From Pedobacter sp. Leaf41 (lineage in GTDB: Bacteria > Bacteroidota > Bacteroidia > Sphingobacteriales > Sphingobacteriaceae): a DNA stretch of 64,000 bases. The stretch is taken from positions 373,373-437,372 of the forward strand of contig NZ_LMLE01000001.1 of the NCBI RefSeq assembly GCF_001422545.1, read 5' to 3'. The notes under the pieces are model-generated. The model ran no database searches, was not told the DNA's origin, and worked only from the letters and a program-made list of their open reading frames with translations. A program made the translations under genes and the position numbers. The stretch's first letter is position 1. Every line of letters begins with the position of its first letter. Of this stretch, positions 1 through 7,837 are shown piece after piece.

Positions 1-13
1 TCAATCCAATTGT

Positions 14-21
14 TATATTTG
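14..21 (+). promoter_or_regulatory. Predicted -7 promoter element of prfB
   Basis: TATATTTG fits the Bacteroidota -7 consensus TAnnTTTG. Only five bases separate it from the prfB ATG at 27, so transcription would begin at or within a base or two of the start codon. The -33 element cannot be judged because the window begins at base 1. Confidence 0.5.
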
Positions 22-26
22 CCATT

Positions 27-1101
27 ATGACCAAAGAACAGATTCAGGATTTAAGAGACAGAGTAACGTCTCTGAGGAGGCATCTTTGACGTCGATGAGC
101 TACTATACGCCATCCGTGAAGAGGAAAAGTTAACGATGGCGCCCGATTTTTGGGACGATCCAAAAAAAGCAGAAAAAATATTAGCAGAAATCAGTTCGAA
201 GAAAAAATGGACTGACGGCTTTAACCAAACCAATAATGCTGTAGAAGATGCAGCAGTAATGTTTGAGTTTTTTCAATCTGGCGATGCATCAGAAACAGAA
301 CTTCAAGAGCAATTTGAGATCAGCAAAACTTCGGTTGAAGAACTGGAACTCAAAAATATGCTCCGGAATAAAGAAGACCAACTTTCGGCGGTGATGCAAA
401 TTACCGCTGGTGCAGGTGGAACGGAAAGTTGCGATTGGGCTTACATGCTTATGCGGATGTATATGATGTGGGGCGATAAAAATGGTTACAAAATTACCGA
501 ACAAGATAGTCAGGAAGGGGAGATTGCAGGAATAAAATCGGTAACGCTTCAGTTTGATGGCGACTTTTCTTATGGTTATTTGAAAGGCGAAAATGGCGTT
601 CATCGTTTGGTGCGTATCTCTCCCTTTGATTCGAACGCCCGTCGCCATACGTCTTTTGCGTCGGTTTACGTTTATCCGTTGGTTGATGATACCATTCAGA
701 TTGACATCAATCCGGCAGATATTGAATTTGAAACCTTTAGAGCAGGTGGCGCCGGTGGACAGAACGTAAATAAAGTAGAAACCGCTGTTCGTTTGTACCA
801 CAAACCATCGGGTATTATCATCAAAAATCAGGAGTCGAGATCGCAGTTGCAGAATAAAGAAAATGCCATTCGTTTGCTTAAATCTCAATTGTATGAAATT
901 GAAGAGCGTAAACGCAATGAAGCCATTGCTGCGGTAGAAGGATCGAAGAAAAAGATAGAATGGGGTTCGCAGATTAGAAGTTATGTGCTCGATGACCGAA
1001 GGGTTAAAGATCACCGTACCAACTACCAAACGTCTAACCCTGATGCCGTTTTAAATGGTGATATTAACGACTTTTTGAAAGCTTATTTAATGGAATTTTA
1101 A
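27..1101 (+). CDS. prfB: Peptide chain release factor 2 (RF2), with programmed +1 frameshift
   Basis: RF2 reads UGA and UAA stop codons in the ribosomal A site and triggers peptide release. The gene starts at ATG 27, runs 20 codons to an in-frame TGA at 87-89, and continues in the +1 frame from GAC 88 to TAA 1101, giving 357 residues, close to the 365 of E. coli RF2. The stop-codon-reading tripeptide SPF is at residues 198-200 and the catalytic GGQ at 243-245, within the run [18 protein letters not shown]. Annotation that ignores the shift would begin at ATG 136 and lose the N-terminal domain. The next gene starts nine bases downstream on the same strand, but nothing links the two functions. 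Confidence 0.97.
75..90 (+). promoter_or_regulatory. prfB autoregulatory +1 frameshift site
   Basis: The sequence AGG AGG CAT CTT TGA C has the parts of the classic RF2 site: an internal Shine-Dalgarno-like AGGAGG (75-80), a short spacer, the slippery CTT codon (84-86) and an in-frame TGA followed by C (87-90). When RF2 is scarce the ribosome pauses at TGA and slips forward one base, restoring RF2 synthesis. After the slip the reading is L-D-V-D-E-L, typical of RF2 proteins. Confidence 0.96.
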
Positions 1102-1110
1102 TAAACAATC

Positions 1111-2043
1111 ATGGTAAAATCATTCATCCTTTTCTTTTTGTTTTTTATGGCGGTTCAAATTTCAAAATCACAAGAAGTAATTCCGTTATATACTGACAGC
1201 ATTCCAGGGGCAAAGCCTACACCCTCAACATATGCCGAGAATACCGAGGTAAGATCTAATGGTACATTAAGCGTTACGAAGGTTTCAATACCAACACTTA
1301 CGGTATTTGAAGCGCCGAAAGATATTGCCACCGGAACAGCGATAATCATTTGTCCGGGGGGTGGTTATGGAGCGCTTGCTTTTAGTCATGAAGGAACAGA
1401 TGTGGCCAAGCGTTTCAATGCCATTGGGGTAACCGCTTTTGTTTTAAAATATCGTTTGCCGAGTGATCAAATCATGGTTGATAAAACTTATGCATTGCTT
1501 CAGGACGCACAGCAAGCCATTTATCTGGTAAGAAAGGCAGCTAAAAAATATCATATCAAAAGCAATAAGGTTGGAATAATGGGCTTTTCTGCAGGTGGTC
1601 ACTTCGCCTCTACCTTAGAAATACATTATAATGATTTAAAAATAGCGAACCCGGAAAAAATAGATTTACGACCAAGCTTCGGTGTGCTGGTTTATCCAGT
1701 AATTAGTTTCGAAGAATCGGTACATACAGGGACTATGAAAAATCTATTGGGCCCCAATCCGCCAGATTCATTAAAAAGGTATTTTTCTGCAAATGAAAAC
1801 GTAACTAAAAAAACACCTCCAACTTATTTCGTACATGCTAAAGATGACAAAACCGTACCAGTAGCGAACAGCGAATTAATGCATAAAGCATTACTTGCTG
1901 CTAAAGTTCCAAGTAACCTTTTCTATTTTGAAAAAGGTGGTCATGGTTTCGGGCTAATTAACAAAACAAGTACCACCGATTGGTTTAGCCTGATGGCAGG
2001 ATGGTTAAAGGTTCAAAAATTTAAAGTAAAAGGAAATTTTTAA
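1111..2043 (+). CDS. Secreted alpha/beta-hydrolase, acetyl-xylan-esterase-like
   Basis: A 310-residue serine hydrolase with an N-terminal signal peptide (hydrophobic to about residue 18, then SQE), so exported. Visible features are the oxyanion-type CPGGGY motif near residues 77-82, the nucleophile elbow GFSAGG near 163-168, an acidic residue in HAKDDKTVP and a histidine in GGHGFGL near the C-terminus, giving a full Ser-Asp-His set. This pattern belongs to the BD-FAE/Axe-type esterases that remove acetyl or other acyl groups from plant polysaccharides; the exact substrate cannot be read from sequence. The gene lies directly after prfB and faces the chitinase gene. Confidence 0.85.
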   Translation: MVKSFILFFLFFMAVQISKSQEVIPLYTDSIPGAKPTPSTYAENTEVRSNGTLSVTKVSIPTLTVFEAPKDIATGTAIIICPGGGYGALAFSHEGTDVAKRFNAIGVTAFVLKYRLPSDQIMVDKTYALLQDAQQAIYLVRKAAKKYHIKSNKVGIMGFSAGGHFASTLEIHYNDLKIANPEKIDLRPSFGVLVYPVISFEESVHTGTMKNLLGPNPPDSLKRYFSANENVTKKTPPTYFVHAKDDKTVPVANSELMHKALLAAKVPSNLFYFEKGGHGFGLINKTSTTDWFSLMAGWLKVQKFKVKGNF

Positions 2044-2058
2044 CTATTTAGTGTACAT

Positions 2059-2090
2059 AAAAAAGCCGCAATTTAAGTTACGTCTTTTTT
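2059..2090. terminator. Probable bidirectional terminator between convergent genes
   Basis: AAAAAAGCCG (2059-2068) pairs with CGTCTTTTTT (2081-2090) with one mismatch, giving an A-tract/T-tract flanked hairpin in the 45-base gap between the convergent esterase and chitinase genes. The GC core is short, so strength is uncertain. Confidence 0.45.
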
Positions 2091-3201
2091 ATTTATTTAA
2101 AGTTTCAGCTATAACATCTACCAGTCCATTGGCATAGGCATCATCCGTTAACTCCCAAAACATAATACCGTTTAGCTTACGGTCAACTACGTATTTGGTT
2201 TTTAAAGCAATTGATTTTGGGTCATCGAAAGTAACAAGTTGTTTTGAAGCGGCATTGTAATAATATGGCGCTTTGGCTACATCATCCCAATAGTATTGAA
2301 ACCCTTTGTCTACCGTAAACTGATCTGGAAAATTCTTGTAAGAAACACCACTTAAGAATTTTGTTGGTTGATATAACCCTTGGTTGGCATCCGTAGTGTT
2401 TTGGAAAATTCTTGAATAGAAAGCTGCGCCTAAAGCAATTTTTTGGGGTGGAACACCTACTTTAATCATTTCATTTATGGCCCAATCTGCAGAAAGTTGT
2501 TGTTGCGGCGTAGAGAAAAGTGGGGTATGATGCCCACTCTGTGTGGCATAACCGCTTACCAGGTCGTAGCTCATTAAGTTCACTCGATCTACTAAGGGCA
2601 TCACTTTTTTCCACTCAAAACAAGAATCTATACAGTTTTTTGTACCTCCGGCAGCAAAACTAATCTCGGCTTTTTTGCCTAGTTTTTTGCGTAGCTCCTG
2701 AATCAATAAAGTGAAGTTGTGTTTATCAGCTTCTGTGTACCTATGGCCTGGGTAACCCGCTACTGCAGGATATTCCCAGTCGATATCGATTCCGTCTGCA
2801 TGGAAATAATCCAATAGTTCTTTAGTGGTTTTGGCAAAAGTTTCCCGTCCGTTTTTTCTGCTGAATACTTCCGAGCAGGGTTCGCAAGCACTCCAACCTC
2901 CCATGGCAATCATCACTTTCAAATCTTTATTGCGACTTTTTAAAGCCACCATTTTCGAAATCAAAGCCGAATCTTTAGCACTTTTGATGTTCAGGCTATC
3001 GCCTTTAACATGCCCAAAGCTGTAAATTAAATGGCTCAGTTTCTCTACAGGGAAGCTGTCAATTAAAGTTCCACCGCCACCAGTATAATAGGCTATTACG
3101 TTTGGCTTAGCTATTTTTTGTGCTTTAAGATTATTTGCAAAGCAGATAAATCCTGCGAAAATAATAAATGAAGAAAGAGACAGAGGGGAGATTTTTTTCA
3201 A
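2089..3201 (-). CDS. Glycoside hydrolase family 18 chitinase
   Basis: A 370-residue exported enzyme with a signal peptide ending near residue 27 (NLKAQ). The GH18 catalytic signature DxxDxDxE is complete: D136, D139, D141 and the acid/base E143 in DGIDIDWEYP. Upstream SxGG-like residues (AMGGW) and the later MSYD motif (LMSYDL) are also family hallmarks of the TIM barrel. It should cleave beta-1,4 linkages in chitin or chitooligosaccharides in the periplasm or outside the cell. No carbohydrate-binding module is visible. It lies 12 bases downstream of the SirB1-like gene and probably shares its transcript. Confidence 0.93.
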   Translation of the reverse strand: MKKISPLSLSSFIIFAGFICFANNLKAQKIAKPNVIAYYTGGGGTLIDSFPVEKLSHLIYSFGHVKGDSLNIKSAKDSALISKMVALKSRNKDLKVMIAMGGWSACEPCSEVFSRKNGRETFAKTTKELLDYFHADGIDIDWEYPAVAGYPGHRYTEADKHNFTLLIQELRKKLGKKAEISFAAGGTKNCIDSCFEWKKVMPLVDRVNLMSYDLVSGYATQSGHHTPLFSTPQQQLSADWAINEMIKVGVPPQKIALGAAFYSRIFQNTTDANQGLYQPTKFLSGVSYKNFPDQFTVDKGFQYYWDDVAKAPYYYNAASKQLVTFDDPKSIALKTKYVVDRKLNGIMFWELTDDAYANGLVDVIAETLNK

Positions 3202-3213
3202 TTTTTGGGATGT

Positions 3214-4077
3214 TTAAGGTTCGGCGATAATATTTTGCAGTTCGTTCAGTTCTCTCACTTTTTCTGTTGCACCGGCATTTTCGTAAGCAGAAATTAAATT
3301 CCTGATTACCCTGCGAATGATATCTGTATTGCTGCAGGGCCTGTAATATTCTGGCAGTGATTCTAAATTTAGTTGGCGGAGGAACTGATCAACATCATGT
3401 TTGCCAAAAATATTTCCACGGTTAAAAGCATTGATGTAAAACAATACGCCGTATTCAGTGCCTTCTTGTTTACTTTCATCTATAAAACCCAAAATGAAAT
3501 GTTGAGGCAGATTGATACCATAGATTGGTAAATCTAATTTCTGGGCAAGCGTAGAGTAAATGATGGCCAATGATATTTGATTGCCTTTTTTGCTCTCTAA
3601 AACCTGGTTTAAATAAGAGTTTTGAGGGTCGTGATGATTTTTTGTGTTGCCACCAAAACCGTATTGTTGGTACAAAACATGGTTAATCAATTTTACCTTT
3701 TCTACCGAACTCATTTCGTATTGTAGGCCCAGCCAGATATCTCTTTTAATTTCCTCTATTTGGTTAATCACTTTTTGTTCATCCAAATCAGGATATTGAT
3801 AACGGTTAATGATGAGCGCACCTTGCATCAAATCGAAAGCACCGCTTAAATACCATAAATTCAAATCTTCTTTAACCGTTTTAAATTGGATTTGGTGAAC
3901 AATGTTTTCAATTCGTTCCTGCAAAAGCCCATCAAAAGATTGCTCCCAGGCATTTTCCAGATAGTGGATTACTTCACCACCATATTCGAGCAGTTTCTGC
4001 TCAACATGCTGATAAACTTCATCATCCGGATCATCCAATAATTTAACTAATGCGCTTATCTCTCCGATATTTTCCAT
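3214..4077 (-). CDS. SirB1/transglutaminase-like family protein
   Basis: A 287-residue cytoplasmic protein. The middle (about residues 130-195) carries the pattern of the SirB1 N-terminal, transglutaminase-like domain: a Y-G-F-GGN stretch, DPxNSYLNxVLExKKGNxISLAxIY, then GINLPQHFILGF. The flanks are helical and the N-terminus (residues 1-70) resembles HEAT-like repeats. No signal peptide is seen. The molecular role of this family is not established; no clear catalytic cysteine of transglutaminases is present, so enzymatic activity should not be assumed. It is the first gene of a minus-strand pair with the chitinase. Confidence 0.8.
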   Translation of the reverse strand: MENIGEISALVKLLDDPDDEVYQHVEQKLLEYGGEVIHYLENAWEQSFDGLLQERIENIVHQIQFKTVKEDLNLWYLSGAFDLMQGALIINRYQYPDLDEQKVINQIEEIKRDIWLGLQYEMSSVEKVKLINHVLYQQYGFGGNTKNHHDPQNSYLNQVLESKKGNQISLAIIYSTLAQKLDLPIYGINLPQHFILGFIDESKQEGTEYGVLFYINAFNRGNIFGKHDVDQFLRQLNLESLPEYYRPCSNTDIIRRVIRNLISAYENAGATEKVRELNELQNIIAEP

Positions 4078-4106
4078 AAAACATACACACGTTTGCCGCG
4101 TTTAAT

Positions 4107-4114
4107 TACTTTTG
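4107..4114 (+). promoter_or_regulatory. Predicted -7 promoter element of the methyltransferase gene
   Basis: TACTTTTG matches TAnnTTTG and ends seven bases before the ATG at 4122, predicting a 5' leader of only a few bases or none. A TTTG at 4092-4095 is too close to serve as the -33 element, so the upstream half is not convincing. Confidence 0.4.
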
Positions 4115-4121
4115 CAATATT

Positions 4122-4910
4122 ATGCTATTTCAATTTATTACCGATTACATTAAACATCGTTTAACAGCGAAAACCCGTCATGGAACGCATTCACCATTCG
4201 TATACAAGCTCGCTGATGCGGTAATTTACGATTTTAGCGAGAAATCTCAATACAAAAACATAGAAGAGCAAAGAAAAAAACTTTTTTCTGACGATTCTGA
4301 AATCACCGTTACAGATCTGGGAGCAGGTTCCCATCTTAATAAGAACCGAACAAAGAAGATAAGTGAAATTGCTAAAAATGCACTTAAAAGTCCGCGGTTA
4401 GCTAAACTCATTTATCGTTTAGCAGAAAATACTAATCCCAAAACCGCAATTGAATTGGGCACTTGTTTAGGAATTACCTCATCATACTTGGCAAAAGCTT
4501 GTCCCGAAGCTGAAATTATTACTATAGAGGGCTGTCCTCAAACGGCCGAGGTGGCAAAGAGAAATTTCCAGGATCTCGATCTAAATAATATTGAACTTCA
4601 TGTAGGTAATTTCGACCTCATTTTACCTGATATCATTGCTAAGCAGCCAAGTCTCGATTTCGTTTATATTGATGGCAACCACCGCAAAGATGCTACCTTA
4701 AATTACTTTAAATGGTGTTTGCCAAAAGTTACCGAAAATTCTTTGCTCATTTTTGATGATATTTACTGGAGCCAGGGAATGAAAGAAGCTTGGGAAGAGA
4801 TCAAAAGCCATCCAGAAGTAACAGTCACAGTTGATTTATTTTGGATTGGATTGGTTTATTTCAAAAAAGGACAAGCCAAAGAGCATTTCAAGCTGAAATT
4901 TAATCAATAA
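4122..4910 (+). CDS. Class I SAM-dependent methyltransferase
   Basis: A 262-residue soluble protein with a Rossmann-type methyltransferase fold. Motif I reads AIELGTCLGITSSYLA (about residues 110-125), the acidic end of strand 2 is IITIEG, and the motif around VYIDGNHRKDAT plus LLIFDDIYW resembles the Methyltransf_24/O-methyltransferase group. The N-terminal 100 residues are helical and include HGTHSPFVYKLADAVIYDF, a common start in Bacteroidota members. The methyl acceptor is unknown. It is followed ten bases later by a DUF1345 gene on the same strand, probably in one transcript. Confidence 0.82.
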   Translation: MLFQFITDYIKHRLTAKTRHGTHSPFVYKLADAVIYDFSEKSQYKNIEEQRKKLFSDDSEITVTDLGAGSHLNKNRTKKISEIAKNALKSPRLAKLIYRLAENTNPKTAIELGTCLGITSSYLAKACPEAEIITIEGCPQTAEVAKRNFQDLDLNNIELHVGNFDLILPDIIAKQPSLDFVYIDGNHRKDATLNYFKWCLPKVTENSLLIFDDIYWSQGMKEAWEEIKSHPEVTVTVDLFWIGLVYFKKGQAKEHFKLKFNQ

Positions 4911-4920
4911 ATAAACCAGT

Positions 4921-5580
4921 ATGAAAATCGAACCCAAACTTCAAGGTATCCAGAAGTTATCGGCATTGTATATTTTGCTAATTAGCTTTTTTGTGGGGAT
5001 TTTAGGTTTTTTAGGTTCGTTGCTCTTAAAAACTGACATGCTCACCCACGTGATGTTTGGCTGGGATATTTTTAGTTTAATGCTGATATCATTGCACTGG
5101 TTCATGTTTTTCAAAACATCACCTATCGAAACCTGCTTAAAAGCAAAAATTCAAGATGAAACTAAAGAAGAGATTTTTGCAATTGTTGTAGTTTCTACCT
5201 TCGCTGGGTTGTTGGCTGTAATTCTGCTGTTAATCAATAAAGATATCAAACCGCTCTCATTGGTTATCGCCTTATCAGGAATGTTTTTGTCGTGGTTCTT
5301 GGTTCATACCACTTTCAGCATGCGTTACGCACATCTTTTTTATGGCGATAATGAAAATGGAAAGGGTTCAGGATTGGATTTTCCCGGCAATGAATCTCCA
5401 GATTTTGTTGATTTTGCCTACTTTTCTTTCGTTTTAGGGATGACTTTTCAGGTTTCTGATGTCGAAATTTCTTCCCGTCAAATTCGTCGGCTTTCCTTGC
5501 TACACAGTTTAATCGCCTTTATTTTCAATACGGTAATTGTGGCGTTAACCATTAATGCATTGGCTGGATTAAGTCACTAA
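4921..5580 (+). CDS. DUF1345 family integral membrane protein
   Basis: A 219-residue protein with about five hydrophobic segments (near residues 14-36, 44-62, 82-103, 111-130 and 190-215). The central stretch FSMRYAHLFYGD, then PDFVDFAYFSFVLGMTFQVSDVEISSRQIRR is the conserved core of DUF1345 proteins. No function is established for the family; it sits in the inner membrane. Ten bases separate it from the methyltransferase gene, which suggests co-transcription but does not reveal a role. Confidence 0.85.
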   Translation: MKIEPKLQGIQKLSALYILLISFFVGILGFLGSLLLKTDMLTHVMFGWDIFSLMLISLHWFMFFKTSPIETCLKAKIQDETKEEIFAIVVVSTFAGLLAVILLLINKDIKPLSLVIALSGMFLSWFLVHTTFSMRYAHLFYGDNENGKGSGLDFPGNESPDFVDFAYFSFVLGMTFQVSDVEISSRQIRRLSLLHSLIAFIFNTVIVALTINALAGLSH

Positions 5581-5639
5581 TTTCAGAGGCTATATTGTTG
5601 ATCAATTATTCGGAAATGATCAGTTCTGTATTTCGTGGC

Positions 5640-5712
5640 GGCTTTCTGTCCCGCTCCCGCTTCTGCTCCCGATAAAAAATCGGGGAGCATCTCGCTTCGA
5701 TCGGGTTTAAAA
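5640..5712. repeat. Structured intergenic element, REP-like
   Basis: Within the 331-base gene-free stretch 5581-5911, TGCTCCCGAT (5664-5673) pairs with ATCGGGGAGCA (5679-5689) across an AAAAA loop, with one bulged G. A second ATCGGG at 5700-5705 could compete for the same arm. No T-tract follows, so it is not a simple terminator. The rest of the stretch holds only the blaI control region at its right end (5861-5908). Only one copy is present in this window, so its status as a genome-wide repeat is inferred from style. Confidence 0.45.
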
Positions 5713-5860
5713 ACAAAGACAGCTGCATATTGCCTATTCATCTAGTGTAATACCTTCTCAAAAATTTAGGGTAATCAAATTTTAAAAATTTATGCCCCTA
5801 GCGGCTTATTCCGGGTCGTATTCGCAACGACATTCAGTATGAAAACTAAAAAATCAATAA

Positions 5861-5902
5861 TATAACTGATTTTATAGTTGTATAACTGAAAAATAAGTTA
5901 TA
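5861..5902. promoter_or_regulatory. Candidate BlaI-type operators
   Basis: TATAACT (5881-5887) and AGTTATA (5896-5902) form a perfect 7-base inverted repeat with an 8-base spacer. A second, less perfect copy lies directly upstream (TATAACT 5861-5867 with ATAGTT 5874-5879). BlaI/MecI dimers bind such dyads with ACT/AGT half-sites, and the site lies just upstream of a blaI-like gene and inside its predicted promoter. Confidence 0.6.
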
Positions 5903-5908
5903 AGTTTG
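5878..5908 (+). promoter_or_regulatory. Predicted promoter of the blaI-M56 operon
   Basis: TTG at 5878-5880 and TAAGTTTG at 5901-5908 are separated by 20 bases, fitting the Bacteroidota TTG-N19-21-TAnnTTTG pattern. The perfect dyad 5881-5902 fills the spacer, so bound repressor would block polymerase. The last G of the -7 element is three bases from the ATG at 5912, implying a leaderless transcript. Confidence 0.55.
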
Positions 5909-5911
5909 GAT

Positions 5912-6280
5912 ATGGAAGAATTAACCAAAACGGAAGAGCGGATTATGCAGGTTTTATGGAAGCTAAAGAAAGCATTCGTAAAAGATATTATCGATGAGCT
6001 AGATGACGAACCAAAACCACCATACAACACTATTTCATCTATCGTAAGGCTTTTAGAAAAGAAAGGTTATGTTAACTACAAAGCTTATGGAAAAACCTAT
6101 GAGTATTTTCCTGCCATCGATAAAGACGATTATGCCAAAACCACATTTTCTAAACTGTTTTCTGGCTATTTTGATAATTCACCAGCCAGTTTATTATCCT
6201 TTATGGTTAAAGAAGAAAAATTGAGTGAAAGCGATATAGAAGAAATCCAAAAGATCATTCACCAAAATCAAAAATCATGA
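5912..6280 (+). CDS. BlaI/MecI-family transcriptional repressor
   Basis: A 122-residue winged-helix protein beginning MEELTKTEERIMQVLW, the standard BlaI N-terminus, followed by the recognition region PPYNTISSIVRLLEKKGYVNYKAYGKTYEYFP and a helical dimerisation tail. I chose ATG 5912 because a TTG two codons upstream (5906) would overlap the -7 element. In beta-lactam systems BlaI represses its own operon until the partner M56 protease is activated; here the next two genes encode M56 proteases, the first overlapping by four bases (ATGA at 6277-6280). The perfect dyad upstream suggests autoregulation. No beta-lactamase gene is nearby, so the induced output is probably the operon itself. Confidence 0.92.
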   Translation: MEELTKTEERIMQVLWKLKKAFVKDIIDELDDEPKPPYNTISSIVRLLEKKGYVNYKAYGKTYEYFPAIDKDDYAKTTFSKLFSGYFDNSPASLLSFMVKEEKLSESDIEEIQKIIHQNQKS

Positions 6281-7827
6281 TTTTACTGTATTTACTCAAG
6301 GTTTCGGCTTGTACGGTTATCTTTTTCATAGCCTATCATTTTTTGTTATCGAAACTTACTTTCTTTAAACTTAACCGTTTATTCTTATTAACGGCATTGC
6401 TTTTTAGTTTCGCCATTCCGGCTTTAACAGTAGAAAGTACAAGGGAAATTTCGGTCAATCATCAAGAGACGCCAGTTAAGGTAGCTTATAGCAATGAAGC
6501 TGCTTTTGAACAAGATTTTAATGATAATCAGCTAATAAAGGATTCGCCTACTCATTGGAGTCAGTTAATAGTTTATGTGTATGGTGCCGTTTTGCTGGCA
6601 TTAATTTTCCGAATGGTTATTATGATGGGTATCGTTCAGCGTTCTATCACAAAATACAAATCTTCTCAAAATGGTAAACTTATTCTGGTTCAACCTCATG
6701 CACAAATAAAAAATTGCTCCTTTTTAAATCAAATCATCATAGATGAAAGCTTAACAAAAGATGAAAGAGATTTGGTAATTCAGCACGAGTCGGCTCATGT
6801 AACACAAGGCCACGCTGTCGACAAGCTCCTGGTAAATTTAGCAGTTTGTATTTTATGGTTCAATCCCATCATTTATTTCTGGAGAAATGCGATCGATCAC
6901 AATCACGAGTTTTTGGCTGATCAGGAAACACTAAAAACCGCTGATAAAAAAGCTTATGCATCTTTATTGTTGAATTTGGCCATGCCTTCAAGTACGTTAT
7001 TGGCGCATAGGTTTAGCAAACTGCCATTAAAAAAAAGAATTATGATGTTGTACAAAAAACCAAACTCCAATATGAAAAAGCTCATTTACTTTTCATTTAT
7101 TCCAATAATTGCGCTTTGCTTATTAGCCTTTGTAAACCGTAAAGAAGTTATTGTAACAAAAAATGTGGCAGATAATGGAAATTATTTTACTCATGTTAAG
7201 GTTTACAAGAAAGATTATTTTAAAACAGCAACAGTTTTAGATCCGAATGCGAAACCTGCATTTAACGAGGCAGAAGTGGTATTGGTTCTTGATGCAGGAC
7301 ATGGAGGCAGAGATGCAGCTTCGGTTGCCCTGGATGGGCAAAGGGAAAAAGACATGAATTTGAGAGCAGTAAACATTTTAAAAGAAGAAGCTACTAAAAG
7401 AGGCATCAAAATTCGGTTAACCAGAAGTGGTGATGAGTATGTATCACTTCGCGATCGATTACCTATTCAACCTGCTACTGCTTTTATATCTATTCATCAT
7501 AATGCAATGCCTAAGAATGGTTCCTTGGCCTTCGGCGGCATAGAGCTTTATGTTTCGAAATTAAATAAGAATATTAAAATAGCAGAAGAACTGGGCGCAA
7601 ATATCTTAGGAAAACTTAAGCAAGTGAAGGGGACGCCTGTCCAAAATTCGCTTAAGGATGCAAGTTTGTTGGTATTAAGAGAATCTCAAACGCCAGCAGT
7701 TTTGATTGAATTAGGGAATATTACCGATCAAAAAAGTCTGGATTTCATCACTCAGGAAAGCAACCTTCGTAAAATCAGTAATTTAATATTAGATGGGTTT
7801 GTCTTGTTCTCAAAACGAGGTTGTTAA
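6277..7827 (+). CDS. M56 (BlaR1-like) membrane peptidase fused to an N-acetylmuramoyl-L-alanine amidase
   Basis: A 516-residue fusion. The N-terminal half has BlaR1-type membrane helices (about residues 4-24, 34-50 and 90-112), the zinc-protease HESAH at H170-H174, and ILWFNPIIYFWRNAIDHNHEFLAD downstream; a further helix lies near 265-285. The C-terminal part (about 330-510) is an Amidase_3 domain with all expected residues: H342 in DAGHGG, E357 in REKDMNL, H407 in SIHHNA and E478 in LIELGN. By BlaR1 topology that domain would face the periplasm, where amidases cut the bond between MurNAc and the stem peptide. Classical BlaR1 has a penicillin-binding sensor here instead. It overlaps the repressor gene by four bases and is ten bases from the next gene. 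Confidence 0.88.
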   Translation: MILLYLLKVSACTVIFFIAYHFLLSKLTFFKLNRLFLLTALLFSFAIPALTVESTREISVNHQETPVKVAYSNEAAFEQDFNDNQLIKDSPTHWSQLIVYVYGAVLLALIFRMVIMMGIVQRSITKYKSSQNGKLILVQPHAQIKNCSFLNQIIIDESLTKDERDLVIQHESAHVTQGHAVDKLLVNLAVCILWFNPIIYFWRNAIDHNHEFLADQETLKTADKKAYASLLLNLAMPSSTLLAHRFSKLPLKKRIMMLYKKPNSNMKKLIYFSFIPIIALCLLAFVNRKEVIVTKNVADNGNYFTHVKVYKKDYFKTATVLDPNAKPAFNEAEVVLVLDAGHGGRDAASVALDGQREKDMNLRAVNILKEEATKRGIKIRLTRSGDEYVSLRDRLPIQPATAFISIHHNAMPKNGSLAFGGIELYVSKLNKNIKIAEELGANILGKLKQVKGTPVQNSLKDASLLVLRESQTPAVLIELGNITDQKSLDFITQESNLRKISNLILDGFVLFSKRGC

Positions 7828-7837
7828 AGATTAAAAT

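Noticed and set aside
27..135. prfB seen as a pseudogene because of the in-frame TGA
   Set aside because: The TGA sits in a complete programmed frameshift site and the +1 frame continues with conserved RF2 sequence.
289..1029. Long antisense open frame (246 codons) across prfB
   Set aside because: It lies entirely inside prfB on the other strand, with no recognisable domain and residue content that mirrors the codon use of the sense gene.
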